Assembly: GCF_004353185.1 (NCBI RefSeq) | Contig: NZ_SMUS01000015.1 | Span: 25,492 to 89,491 of the forward strand | Length of the DNA stretch: 64,000 nucleotides | Direction of reading: 5' to 3' | Origin: Clostridium cuniculi | Lineage (GTDB): Bacteria > Bacillota > Clostridia > Clostridiales > Clostridiaceae | Shown: one piece after another, positions 17,071-25,318 of the stretch | How the letters are laid out: each line of letters opens with the position of its first letter | Position numbering within the stretch: position 1 is the stretch's first letter | Program-made: the position numbers and the translations under genes | The notes under the pieces: generated by a model | What the model saw: only the letters and a program-made list of their open reading frames with translations | Database searches by the model: none | What the model was told of the DNA's origin: nothing

Positions 17071-17195
17071 ATTTTCACAAAATTTATATGATTTATTTTT
17101 ATAAACTTTGTTTTTTATAGTTATATTTATTAAGTATTTTTATTAAATCTAATTGTAAATAAATTGATAATATAAAAGCAATTGTAAAATAAAAG

Positions 17196-17227
17196 CCCTG
17201 AGTTATTTACTCAGGGTTTTTATTTTT
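17196..17227 (+). terminator. Second terminator before ribD
   Basis: CCCTGAGT/ACTCAGGG (17196-17203 with 17209-17216), a 5-base loop and a long T-run. This second, strong terminator is unusual between an RFN element and its operon. Its left arm could also pair with TCAGGG of the aptamer's 5' strand, so it may be part of a longer switch. Confidence 0.85.
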
Positions 17228-17274
17228 TGAAAGATTTATTAAATTTAAATTAATTTTATTGTGAGGTGATAAAT

Positions 17275-18357
17275 TTGGATGAAAAATTTATGGAATTAGT
17301 AATTGAATTAGCCAAAAGAGGTGAAGGAAAAGTAAATCCAAATCCAATGGTTGGAGCTGTAATTGTTAAGGATGGGACTATAATTGGAGAAGGATATCAT
17401 GAAAAGTACGGAGAAGGACATGCTGAAGTAAATGCATTTGAAAGTTTAAAGGAAGATCCAAGTGGAGCTACTATGTATGTGACTTTAGAGCCATGCTCTC
17501 ATTATGGCAAAACACCACCATGTGTAGATAAAATAATTCAAAGTAAGATTAAGAGGGTAGTTATTGGAATGATTGATCCTAATCCATTAGTGGCTGGAAA
17601 TGGATTAGATAAATTAAAAAGGGCTGGTATAGAAGTAAAGGTTGGTGTATTAGAAGATAAATGTAAAAAGCTTAACGAGATATTTATAAAATATATATTG
17701 ACTAAAAAGCCGTATGTGGTATTAAAAACTGCAATGTCTTTAGATGGGAAAATAGCCACAAGAAATGGTGAATCTAAATGGATTAGTTCTGAAAAATCAA
17801 GATTACAAGTTCATAATTTAAGAAATAAATTTTCAGCAATTATGGTAGGAGTAAATACTGTAATTAAAGATAATCCAGAATTAACTTGTAGAATAAAAAA
17901 TGGAAATGATCCAATAAGAATTATTGTTGATAGTACATTAAGAATACCTATCAATTCTAAGGTATTACAAAATAAAGATAATAAAACAATAATAGTAACT
18001 ACTAAAAGAGCAAATATAAATAGTATGCAAGAGTTATTAAAGAAAAATATTAAGGTGATAATTATAGATGAAAAGAATGGACAAGTTGATTTAAATGCTC
18101 TTATTAAAAAGCTTGGAGAATTAGGTATAGATAGTATTTTGTTAGAAGGAGGAGCAACACTTAATTATTCTGCTTTAGAAGAAAATATAGTTGATAAAGT
18201 AATGATTTATATAGCTCCTAAAATTATAGGTGGAGAATCTTCTAAAACTCCAGTAGGTGGGAGAGGAATAGATAAATTAAAAGATGCTTTTAAATTGAAA
18301 AACATTGCTATCAATATTCTGGATGAAGATATTTTAGTTGAAGGATATATAGATTAG
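17275..18357 (+). CDS. ribD: Bifunctional pyrimidine deaminase/reductase RibD
   Basis: This 360-residue enzyme carries out the second and third steps of riboflavin synthesis: deamination of the pyrimidine intermediate and reduction of its ribosyl side chain. The N-terminal deaminase has HAEVNAF and PCSHYGKTPPC for zinc. The C-terminal reductase begins near KKPYVVLKTAMSLDGK and includes LLEGGATLNYS. The TTG at 17275 (MDEKFMEL) is preferred because AGGTGAT stands at the right distance, while the GTG at 17266 overlaps that site. It is the first gene of the riboflavin operon, with 11 bases to ribE. Confidence 0.95.
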   Translation: MDEKFMELVIELAKRGEGKVNPNPMVGAVIVKDGTIIGEGYHEKYGEGHAEVNAFESLKEDPSGATMYVTLEPCSHYGKTPPCVDKIIQSKIKRVVIGMIDPNPLVAGNGLDKLKRAGIEVKVGVLEDKCKKLNEIFIKYILTKKPYVVLKTAMSLDGKIATRNGESKWISSEKSRLQVHNLRNKFSAIMVGVNTVIKDNPELTCRIKNGNDPIRIIVDSTLRIPINSKVLQNKDNKTIIVTTKRANINSMQELLKKNIKVIIIDEKNGQVDLNALIKKLGELGIDSILLEGGATLNYSALEENIVDKVMIYIAPKIIGGESSKTPVGGRGIDKLKDAFKLKNIAINILDEDILVEGYID

Positions 18358-18368
18358 GTGGTGATTAT

Positions 18369-19025
18369 ATGTTTACAGGTATAATTGAAGAATTAGGTAT
18401 TATACAGGAAATAAAAAAAGGTAGCAAATCTTCAAAATTATTAATTAAAGCAAATAAGGTTTTAGAGAATACAAAGATAGGAGATAGTATTTGTACTAAT
18501 GGGGTATGCCTTACTGTAGCATCTTTAAAAACAAATAGTTTTGAAGCCGATGTTATGGCTGAAACATTAAGAAGAAGCAATTTAGGAGATTTAAAGGTAG
18601 GAAGTAAAGTTAACTTAGAAAGAGCATTGTCGTTACAAAGTAGATTAGGTGGTCATATTGTAAGTGGACATATAGATGGAACTGGCGAAATTATTTCATC
18701 AATAAAAGAAGATAATGCTACTTGGGTTACTATAAAAACTACAAATAATATTTTAAGATATATAGTTTTAAAAGGTTCAATAACCATTGATGGTATAAGT
18801 TTAACAGTTGCATATGTAGATGATAAAAGCTTTAAGGTTTCAATAATACCACATACTGCACAGGAAACTACATTATTAAATAAAACTAACGGTGATACAG
18901 TTAATCTTGAATGTGATGTTATTTCTAAATATGTTGAAAAGCTTATGGAGCTTGCACCTATGGATAAATGTAATAAAAGTGCATCAATAACAGAAGATTT
19001 TTTGAAGATAAATGGATTTTTTTAA
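18369..19025 (+). CDS. ribE: Riboflavin synthase, alpha subunit
   Basis: This 218-residue protein contains two lumazine-binding repeats. The first starts MFTGIIEELG and includes ICTNGVCLTV, and the second includes GHIVSGHIDGTG and ITIDGISLTV. It joins two lumazine molecules to give riboflavin. It is in operon with ribD, ribBA and ribH, and lumazine synthase from ribH supplies its substrate. The GGTGGTGATT site precedes the ATG. Confidence 0.95.
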   Translation: MFTGIIEELGIIQEIKKGSKSSKLLIKANKVLENTKIGDSICTNGVCLTVASLKTNSFEADVMAETLRRSNLGDLKVGSKVNLERALSLQSRLGGHIVSGHIDGTGEIISSIKEDNATWVTIKTTNNILRYIVLKGSITIDGISLTVAYVDDKSFKVSIIPHTAQETTLLNKTNGDTVNLECDVISKYVEKLMELAPMDKCNKSASITEDFLKINGFF

Positions 19026-19046
19026 AGTGAAAGGAAGTATGTAAAT

Positions 19047-20249
19047 ATGTATAAATTTAATACAATTGAAGATGCGATTAAAGAGATAAAGGAAGGAAAA
19101 ATTATTATTGTTGTTGATAATCCAGATAGAGAAAACGAAGGAGACTTATTAATGGCAGCAGAAAAAGTTACAGGTGAAGCTATAAACTTTATGGCTAAAT
19201 ATGGACGTGGACTTATTTGTATGCCAGTTGAAGAAAAAAGATTAAAGAGACTAAAAATAGGACCAATGGTTGAAAAAAATACAGATAATCATGAAACTGC
19301 TTTTACCGTGGCTATTGATCATATTGATACAACTACCGGTATATCTGCTTTTGAAAGAGCCTTAACAATTCAAAAGGTATTAGATGAAAGCTCAAAACCA
19401 GATGATTTTAGGAGACCAGGACATGTATTTCCTTTAATAGCTAAAAAAGGTGGGGTATTAGAAAGAAATGGTCATACAGAAGCAGCAGTAGATTTGCCTA
19501 AACTTGCTGGATTAAAAGGTGCTGGAGTTATATGTGAAATTATGAAGGATGATGGGACCATGGCTAGAACATCAGATTTAATAAAATTTGCAAATGAGCA
19601 TAATTTGAAAATAATTACAATTAAAAACTTAATTGAATATAGAAGAAAAATGGAGGAGAAAGAAACTTTAGTAGAAAGAGTAGTAGAAACTAAAATGCCA
19701 ACTAGATATGGTGATTTTAAAATGTTTGGCTTTATAAATAAGTTAAATGGTGAACATCATGTTGCTTTAGTTAAGGGTGAAATAAATAAAAAGACTGAAG
19801 TATTAACTAGAGTACATTCTGAATGTTTAACAGGAGATGCTCTAGGCTCTAAGAGATGTGATTGTGGAGAACAATATGATGCAGCTATGAAGAGAATTGC
19901 TGAAGAAGGCTGCGGAATTTTACTTTATATGAGGCAAGAGGGAAGAGGAATAGGACTTATAAATAAATTAAAGGCTTATTCACTTCAAGATAAAGGATTT
20001 GACACTGTAGAAGCAAATGAAATGTTAGGTTTTCCCGCAGACATGAGAAGTTACGATGTTGCAGCTGCAATTTTAAAGGATTTAGGTGTTTCTAAAGTTA
20101 ATTTAATGACTAATAATCCAAGAAAGATAGATGGATTAGAAAGGTATGGCATAGAAATTGTAAATAGAGTTCCAATTAAAATGAATCACAACGAAAAAAA
20201 TGAGTTTTACTTGCAAACTAAAAAAGAAAAACTTGGACATATACTTTAA
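19047..20249 (+). CDS. ribBA: Bifunctional DHBP synthase/GTP cyclohydrolase II
   Basis: This 400-residue fusion supplies both precursors of the pathway. The N-terminal half makes 3,4-dihydroxy-2-butanone 4-phosphate ([16 protein letters not shown] acidic motif; [18 protein letters not shown]). The C-terminal half opens GTP and carries the zinc-binding [15 protein letters not shown] motif and the RQEGRGIGL loop. The length is normal for a fused RibBA. It is the third gene of the FMN-controlled operon. Confidence 0.96.
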   Translation: MYKFNTIEDAIKEIKEGKIIIVVDNPDRENEGDLLMAAEKVTGEAINFMAKYGRGLICMPVEEKRLKRLKIGPMVEKNTDNHETAFTVAIDHIDTTTGISAFERALTIQKVLDESSKPDDFRRPGHVFPLIAKKGGVLERNGHTEAAVDLPKLAGLKGAGVICEIMKDDGTMARTSDLIKFANEHNLKIITIKNLIEYRRKMEEKETLVERVVETKMPTRYGDFKMFGFINKLNGEHHVALVKGEINKKTEVLTRVHSECLTGDALGSKRCDCGEQYDAAMKRIAEEGCGILLYMRQEGRGIGLINKLKAYSLQDKGFDTVEANEMLGFPADMRSYDVAAAILKDLGVSKVNLMTNNPRKIDGLERYGIEIVNRVPIKMNHNEKNEFYLQTKKEKLGHIL

Positions 20250-20315
20250 AATTATTAGATAAATTATGAATTAAAAATTTATATAAAATAAATTAAATTT
20301 TAGGAGGAAAAATAA

Positions 20316-20777
20316 ATGAGAATATTAGAAGGAAATTTAGTGGCACAAGGGCTTAAAGTTGGAATAGTGGTAGGAAGATTTAATGAATTTATAGTATCAA
20401 AGTTATTAGGTGGAGCTTTAGATGGATTAAAAAGACATGGAGTAGATGAAAATAATATTGATGTTGCGTGGGTTCCAGGAGCATTTGAGATACCATTAGT
20501 AGCAAAGAAAATGGCAAAAAATGATAAATATGATGTAGTAATTTGCTTAGGTGCAGTTATAAAGGGATTAACTCCTCATTTTGATTATGTTTGTGCTGAA
20601 GCTTCAAAAGGAATTGCAAGTGTATCACTTCAAACTGAAAAGCCAGTAATATTTGGAGTATTAACTACAGATAGCATAGAACAAGCTATAGAAAGAGCTG
20701 GTACTAAATCAGGTAATAAGGGATACGATGCAGCGGTTACGGCTATTGAAATGGTTAACCTTTTAAAGAACTTCTAG
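20316..20777 (+). CDS. ribH: 6,7-dimethyl-8-ribityllumazine synthase
   Basis: This 153-residue lumazine synthase condenses the RibBA and RibD products. Recognisable blocks are [33 protein letters not shown] (catalytic His) and [23 protein letters not shown]. Its length is typical. A 66-base gap with TTTAGGAGG separates it from ribBA, and it ends the riboflavin set. Confidence 0.96.
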   Translation: MRILEGNLVAQGLKVGIVVGRFNEFIVSKLLGGALDGLKRHGVDENNIDVAWVPGAFEIPLVAKKMAKNDKYDVVICLGAVIKGLTPHFDYVCAEASKGIASVSLQTEKPVIFGVLTTDSIEQAIERAGTKSGNKGYDAAVTAIEMVNLLKNF

Positions 20778-20780
20778 TCT

Positions 20781-21428
20781 ATGAAATACATTATTTTTGA
20801 TTATGATGGCACTCTGCATAATAGTATAAAAATATATAAACCTTCTTTTATGAAAGCTTATGATTATTTAGTTGCTAATGGTTATGCAAAGAAAAGAGAG
20901 TTTGAAGAAGAAGAAATAAGTAAGTTTCTTGGTTTAAGTGCAAAGGATATGTGGAATACATTTATGCCTAATCTGCCAAAGTGTGAAAAAGAGAAGTGTA
21001 GTTCAATTATAGGACAAGCTATGATTGAATATATAGATAAAGGAGAAGCTCAGTTATATGATGGTGCTATTGAAACACTTAATAAATTAAATGAATATGG
21101 ATATAAATTAATATTTTTAAGTAATTGTAAGTCTAGTTATATGAATAAACATATAGAAAAATTTAATTTAAATAAGTATTTTATAGATTTTTATTGTAGT
21201 GAAGATTTTGACTTTATTCCTAAGTATGAAATTTTTAAGTTTATTAAGGAAAAGTACCAAGGAGATTTTATTGTTGTTGGTGATAGATTTGTTGATGTAG
21301 AATTGGCAAAAAAGCATAATTTATTTTCTATTGGTTGTAGTTATGGCTATGGAAATGATGATGAACTTAAAGATGCTGATTATATTATAGAGAATATTAA
21401 GGATATTATCCATATATTAGGGATATAG
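20781..21428 (+). CDS. HAD-family hydrolase, phosphoglycolate phosphatase-like
   Basis: This 215-residue HAD phosphatase has motif I DYDGTLHNS (nucleophile Asp8), a cap of helices, motif II LSNC, and a motif III/IV region VVGDRFVDVELAKKHN. It starts three bases after the ribH stop with little room for its own ribosome site, so it is translated with the riboflavin operon. A phosphatase at this place is attractive because the pathway needs dephosphorylation of the RibD product before RibH. Several HAD enzymes do this in other bacteria. That role is inferred from position. Confidence 0.82.
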   Translation: MKYIIFDYDGTLHNSIKIYKPSFMKAYDYLVANGYAKKREFEEEEISKFLGLSAKDMWNTFMPNLPKCEKEKCSSIIGQAMIEYIDKGEAQLYDGAIETLNKLNEYGYKLIFLSNCKSSYMNKHIEKFNLNKYFIDFYCSEDFDFIPKYEIFKFIKEKYQGDFIVVGDRFVDVELAKKHNLFSIGCSYGYGNDDELKDADYIIENIKDIIHILGI

Positions 21429-21455
21429 CTTTTATTAGCTATATCTCTTTTAAAA
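21422..21455 (+). terminator. Terminator of riboflavin operon
   Basis: GATATAGCT/AGCTATATC (21422-21430 with 21437-21445) overlaps the stop codon of the HAD gene and is followed by TCTTTT. Confidence 0.75.
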
Positions 21456-21544
21456 AAGTTAATAGTAGATATATTAAAGGAATAATGGTAGTACATGTAG
21501 AATAAAAGAAATATGGTATATGGGTGTTTATAAGGAGGTGTATT

Positions 21545-22315
21545 ATGACAATTATTAAAAATGAAATACCAATATTAGAATATGATGATAATGAACTTTC
21601 AGTTATAATGCCTAATCATGAGAAATTAGAGTTAAAACTACCTAAGAAAGCAGTCTTTGCTTTTTTAGGTAAGCATATTGATGAGTATGCTAATAAACAC
21701 AATTGTAAGGTAGTTGCCGAATTTGAATCAGCAACTAAATCATATCCTATATACATAACTAATTATAAAGGCTATGAAATATGTTTATGTCAAGCTCCTG
21801 TAGGTTCTGCACCAGCAACTCAAATATTAGATTGGTTAATTAGTTATGGAGTTAAAGAAGTAATATCGGCTGGTTCATGTGGTGCGTTGATTGATATACC
21901 AGAAAACACTTTTTTAGTTCCAACAAAGGCATTAAGAGATGAGGGAACTTCATATCATTATTTAAAACCTTCAAGATTTATTGAGTTAAATCCAATTGGA
22001 TTAAAAGCTATTGAATTTGCATTAAATGAAAATAATTATTCATATATAGAATGCATAACATGGAGTACTGATGGTTTTTTTAGAGAGACTAAAGATAAGG
22101 TTGATTATAGAAGAAGTGAGGGGTGCTCTGTTGTTGAAATGGAATGCTCAGCCTTAGCAGCATGTTCTAGTTTTAGGAACATAATATTTGGACAAATTTT
22201 ATTTACAGCAGATACATTGGCTGATATAGAAAATTATGATGAGAGAGGCTGGGGTGGAGATTCATTTGAGATTGCTTTATCTTTATGCCTAGATTCTGTT
22301 ATTAGTATAAAATGA
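21545..22315 (+). CDS. Nucleoside phosphorylase family protein
   Basis: This 256-residue protein is of the PNP/UDP phosphorylase fold. Characteristic blocks are VISAGSCGALIDIP (phosphate/ribose site), ATQILDWLISYGVKE, and VVEMECSALAACSSF, in which the Met-Glu pair binds the ribose of the nucleoside. The final Asp-containing AD loop reads FTADTLAD. Uridine or purine specificity is not decided. AAGGAGG before the ATG at 21545 fixes the start over an upstream in-frame ATG at 21524. Confidence 0.82.
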   Translation: MTIIKNEIPILEYDDNELSVIMPNHEKLELKLPKKAVFAFLGKHIDEYANKHNCKVVAEFESATKSYPIYITNYKGYEICLCQAPVGSAPATQILDWLISYGVKEVISAGSCGALIDIPENTFLVPTKALRDEGTSYHYLKPSRFIELNPIGLKAIEFALNENNYSYIECITWSTDGFFRETKDKVDYRRSEGCSVVEMECSALAACSSFRNIIFGQILFTADTLADIENYDERGWGGDSFEIALSLCLDSVISIK

Positions 22316-22350
22316 TTTAAATATTTAAATTACTTTGATCATTCCAAAGA

Positions 22351-22400
22351 AGTCTGTATCAAAACTTATATATAAGTATTTTGATGCAGACTCTATTTAT
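22351..22400. terminator. Hairpin between convergent genes
   Basis: AGTCTGTATCAAAACTTA pairs imperfectly with TAAGTATTTTGATGCAGACT, lying between the nucleoside phosphorylase gene and the end of minus-strand birA. It could serve both directions. Confidence 0.65.
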
Positions 22401-22459
22401 ATTGTTTTTGAATTTTCATTAACATAATGGATAATTTGAATAACAATAAACTTTTCTAT

Positions 22460-23437
22460 TTAACTCAACCTCCTAATACTTATTTCACCTGAATTTAATA
22501 TTTTTATAGAGCCATCATCATGTTTTATTACTAAAGAACCATCATTATTTATATCAATAGCCCTACCCTTGGAATAAATTCCACCACTTGTATACATTAT
22601 CTCTTGATTTAGAATAATACTTCTTTTCTTATATTCTGAAATAAAGTTATATTCTTTAATTTTGGGAATAATACTTAAAATATTATTTAGTATTTCTGCA
22701 CAAAGTATATTTCTATTTATACCATTACTATTACCTTTATAAAGAGAGTCTGCGATTTCTTTAAGGTCATCTGGGAAATTATCCTTAGGATTATTAAAAT
22801 TAATTCCTATTCCTAAAATTAAGTAGTCGATAGTTCCACTTTCAAAATTAGTTGAAGCTTCAGTTAAGATACCTCCTACTTTTTTATTATTTATATAAAT
22901 ATCATTTATCCATTTAATTTGACATTCTATACCTGTAACTTTATGTATTGCATCACATATGGCTACAGATGAAGAGGTTGTAATTAGTACTGAATCCATT
23001 GCTGTTAGATTTGGACGTAATACAATACTCATATAAATACCTGTATTAGCTGGAGAGTAAAATGTTCTTCCCATTCTACCTTTACCTGCTGTTTGTTCTT
23101 CTGAAATAACAACAGTTCCGTGTTTGGCCCCAGTTAAAACTAATTTTTTTGCAACTTCATTAGTAGAGGAAGTTGTTTTATAAGTATATATATCTATATT
23201 TGAAAATTCTTTATTTAAATATAGAGAAATACCTTCTTTAGATATAAGATCAGTATTATCAGCTAGAGAATAACCTCTATTTGTTACAGCATTAATATTA
23301 TATCCATCATCTCTTAATGAATTTATAGCTTTCCAAATTGAAGTTCTTGATAGATTTAAAGTTTTGGCGATTTCAGCACCAGAAACTGTTTTTCCTTTAT
23401 TTTCTTCTAAAACTTTTAAAACTTTACTTTTTAACAT
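22460..23437 (-). CDS. birA: Biotin-[acetyl-CoA-carboxylase] ligase and biotin repressor
   Basis: This 325-residue bifunctional BirA has an N-terminal winged helix (SGAEIAKTLNLSRTSIWKAI) that should bind DNA. The ligase domain carries GKGRMGRTFYSPAN for biotinyl-AMP binding and the KWINDIY and KKVGGILTE segments. The C-terminal SH3-like domain is present. It activates biotin, transfers it to carboxylase subunits and represses biotin genes when AMP-biotin accumulates. The ribosome site GGAGGTAA precedes the ATG on the minus strand. Confidence 0.94.
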   Translation of the reverse strand: MLKSKVLKVLEENKGKTVSGAEIAKTLNLSRTSIWKAINSLRDDGYNINAVTNRGYSLADNTDLISKEGISLYLNKEFSNIDIYTYKTTSSTNEVAKKLVLTGAKHGTVVISEEQTAGKGRMGRTFYSPANTGIYMSIVLRPNLTAMDSVLITTSSSVAICDAIHKVTGIECQIKWINDIYINNKKVGGILTEASTNFESGTIDYLILGIGINFNNPKDNFPDDLKEIADSLYKGNSNGINRNILCAEILNNILSIIPKIKEYNFISEYKKRSIILNQEIMYTSGGIYSKGRAIDINNDGSLVIKHDDGSIKILNSGEISIRRLS

Positions 23438-23460
23438 AATAAATTACCTCCTAGAAAAAA

Positions 23461-23489
23461 ATTATATCGACTCAAAAATATTTCGTCAA
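23461..23489 (-). promoter_or_regulatory. Promoter of birA
   Basis: On the minus strand TTGACG (23484-23489), a 17-base spacer and TATAAT (23461-23466) give a start about 15 bases upstream of the birA ATG, leaving a short leader. Confidence 0.75.
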
Positions 23490-23507
23490 TCAAAATATTA
23501 AAAATGG

Positions 23508-23894
23508 TTAACAATAAAAAGTGAATATATAAAAAAGAAGATTATGTCTATGTATACTGATCCTAATCATATAAGTGTAAATGATCCTGGAAATGTTGAA
23601 AATAATATTGTCTTTACTTATCTAGATGCATTTTGTAGAGAAAAAGATAAATTAAAGGAAATGAAGGAACATTATCAAAGGGGTGGGCTTGGTGATGTAA
23701 AAGTAAAAAAATATTTAAATGAAATAATTCAAGCAGAATTGAAGCCAATAAGAAATAATCGAAAAATGTATGAAAGTGACATCGGTTATGTATATGATAT
23801 TTTAAAGGAAGGGAGTATTAATGCTAGAGAGTTAGCTTCAAATACTTTATTAGAAGTTAGGAAAGCAATAGGATTAGAGTATTTTACAAAATAG
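23508..23894 (+). pseudogene. Truncated trpS remnant (C-terminal part of tryptophanyl-tRNA synthetase)
   Basis: The frame encodes only the TrpRS C-terminal helical domain: IKKKIMSMYTDPNHISV, FTYLDAF, RGGLGDVKVKKYLNE, YVYDILKEG and RKAIGLEYF follow the usual TrpRS order. The similarity continues in frame upstream of the first ATG (23544) until about 23508 and stops before KMSKS and the Rossmann core. No catalytic residues remain. An intact ORF of 116 codons from 23544 has no convincing ribosome site. It looks like the tail of a second or former trpS left after a deletion. Whether it is still translated is open. Confidence 0.8.
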
Positions 23895-23969
23895 TATTAA
23901 TGTGACAACATCAAAAAAAATCTATATAATATTAACTGAAGTAAAGATAAAAGAGAGGTATGATTTAAA

Positions 23970-24386
23970 ATGGGAATAAGAAAAAATAAAGCAATAGAGT
24001 TGCATAGTAATAGATACACATGTTCTCAAGCTGTAGCATGTGCTTTTTGTGATTTGGTTGATGTAGATGAAACTACAATGAAAGAAGTAGTTAAAAGATA
24101 TAGTGGTGGAGCATATAAAGTATGTGGAGCTGTAATGGGAGCATATGTAATAGTTAACTATTTAAATGGAAATGTGAATCCAGAAAATCCTGCAGAACCA
24201 ATTAAAGATGATATGGAGCTTTTAAATGAAATTGAAAGAAGATTTAAGGAAAAAAATACTTCAGTTATGTGTAAAGAGTTAAAGGGTATTACTACAGGAA
24301 CAATTTTACGTTCTTGTAGAGGTTGTGTAGAAGATGCAGCAGAAATTCTAGAAGAATTAGTAGATGAGAAATTGAATATGTATTAA
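23970..24386 (+). CDS. C_GCAxxG_C_C family redox-type protein
   Basis: This 138-residue protein has the cysteine pattern of the C_GCAxxG_C_C family: CSQAV near residue 18, VCGAVMGAY at about 51-59 and later CKEL and CRGC. The GCAxxG element is slightly altered to CGAVMG. Members are small, occur mostly in anaerobes and are thought to bind a metal or take part in redox, but no reaction is established. AGAGAGGT precedes the ATG. No functional neighbour is evident. Confidence 0.8.
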   Translation: MGIRKNKAIELHSNRYTCSQAVACAFCDLVDVDETTMKEVVKRYSGGAYKVCGAVMGAYVIVNYLNGNVNPENPAEPIKDDMELLNEIERRFKEKNTSVMCKELKGITTGTILRSCRGCVEDAAEILEELVDEKLNMY

Positions 24387-24523
24387 TTCTTTTATAGTTA
24401 TAATATTAGTATAGATTTTATTTTAAATAGAAAAATAAAGAAATTAATGGAACTTTTTATGTAATATATACGTCTAATAAGTATAAATTAAATTTTTTGT
24501 TGTAATTATGGGGTGTAAGAGGC

Positions 24524-24724
24524 GTGTGGAAGAAATTAATTTTATCAGAGAAAGATTATGAATATTTAACAAAAGGATTAGCTAGTGGAGTTGGGATAGG
24601 AATAATAATAGGAGCTTTAGTAGGAGATGTTTTATTTTTCTTTGCACTTGGAGGCGTTTTAGGAATAATAGGATCAGGTATATTTTCATTTTATAAAAAG
24701 TTTAAAGTAGAGAATAAAATTTAA
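24524..24724 (+). CDS. Small glycine-rich membrane protein
   Basis: This 66-residue protein contains a glycine-zipper hydrophobic stretch (GVGIGIIIGALVGDVLFFFAL then GGVLGIIG) that can form one or two membrane helices, between charged ends. It starts at GTG 24524 behind GGGGTG. No family was recognised. It stands alone, with a terminator after it. Confidence 0.6.
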   Translation: MWKKLILSEKDYEYLTKGLASGVGIGIIIGALVGDVLFFFALGGVLGIIGSGIFSFYKKFKVENKI

Positions 24725-24741
24725 TATTATTTATAAAAAAT

Positions 24742-24786
24742 AGATTATATTTGGTAATTATTTGTTAGTAAATATAATCTTTTTTT
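24742..24786 (+). terminator. Terminator
   Basis: AGATTATATTT/AAATATAATCT (24742-24752 with 24770-24780) followed by a T-run of six. Confidence 0.8.
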
Positions 24787-24917
24787 ATTTATATAAATAA
24801 AGAATGTTTTAAGTTAATCTAATTAACATATAAAATTAATATATAGGATCCAATATGATTATTTTAATAATTTGTGGTAAAATATATAAAATTATAGTAA
24901 AAAAGGAGAAATAAAAA

Positions 24918-25235
24918 ATGGAAAATACTATAAATAGAATAAGAAAATTCAGAACAGATAGAGAATGGGATCAATTTCATTCACCATCTAATTTAGCAAA
25001 GGCAATTTCTATAGAAGCTGCAGAGCTATTAGAGGAGTTTTTGTGGGATAATGAAAATTATAATAAACAAAATGTTGAAGAAGAATTAGCTGATGTTATG
25101 GTCTATTGTTTACATATGGCTGATGCTTTAAATGTTGATATTAATGAAATTATTAATAAAAAGATGGATAAAAACGAGAAAAAATATCCAGTTGAAAAAG
25201 CTAAAGGAAATAGTAAAAAGTATACTGAATTATAA
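24918..25235 (+). CDS. MazG-like nucleotide pyrophosphohydrolase
   Basis: This 105-residue all-alpha NTP pyrophosphohydrolase has the family motifs SIEAAELLEEFLW (first ExxE metal pair) and EEELADVMVYCLHMAD (ExxxD pair), with a C-terminal KYP-K-GNSKKYTEL tail like that of short MazG-related dCTPase/RS21-C6 proteins. It probably removes non-canonical or surplus dNTPs. AAAGGAGAA precedes the ATG. Confidence 0.88.
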   Translation: MENTINRIRKFRTDREWDQFHSPSNLAKAISIEAAELLEEFLWDNENYNKQNVEEELADVMVYCLHMADALNVDINEIINKKMDKNEKKYPVEKAKGNSKKYTEL

Positions 25236-25318
25236 TTTTATATTTATATATATATTGTAAATAAAATTAAAGAAATGTATAATTATTCTAAAATTTAAAA
25301 GTAAAGGCAGGAAAGCAA

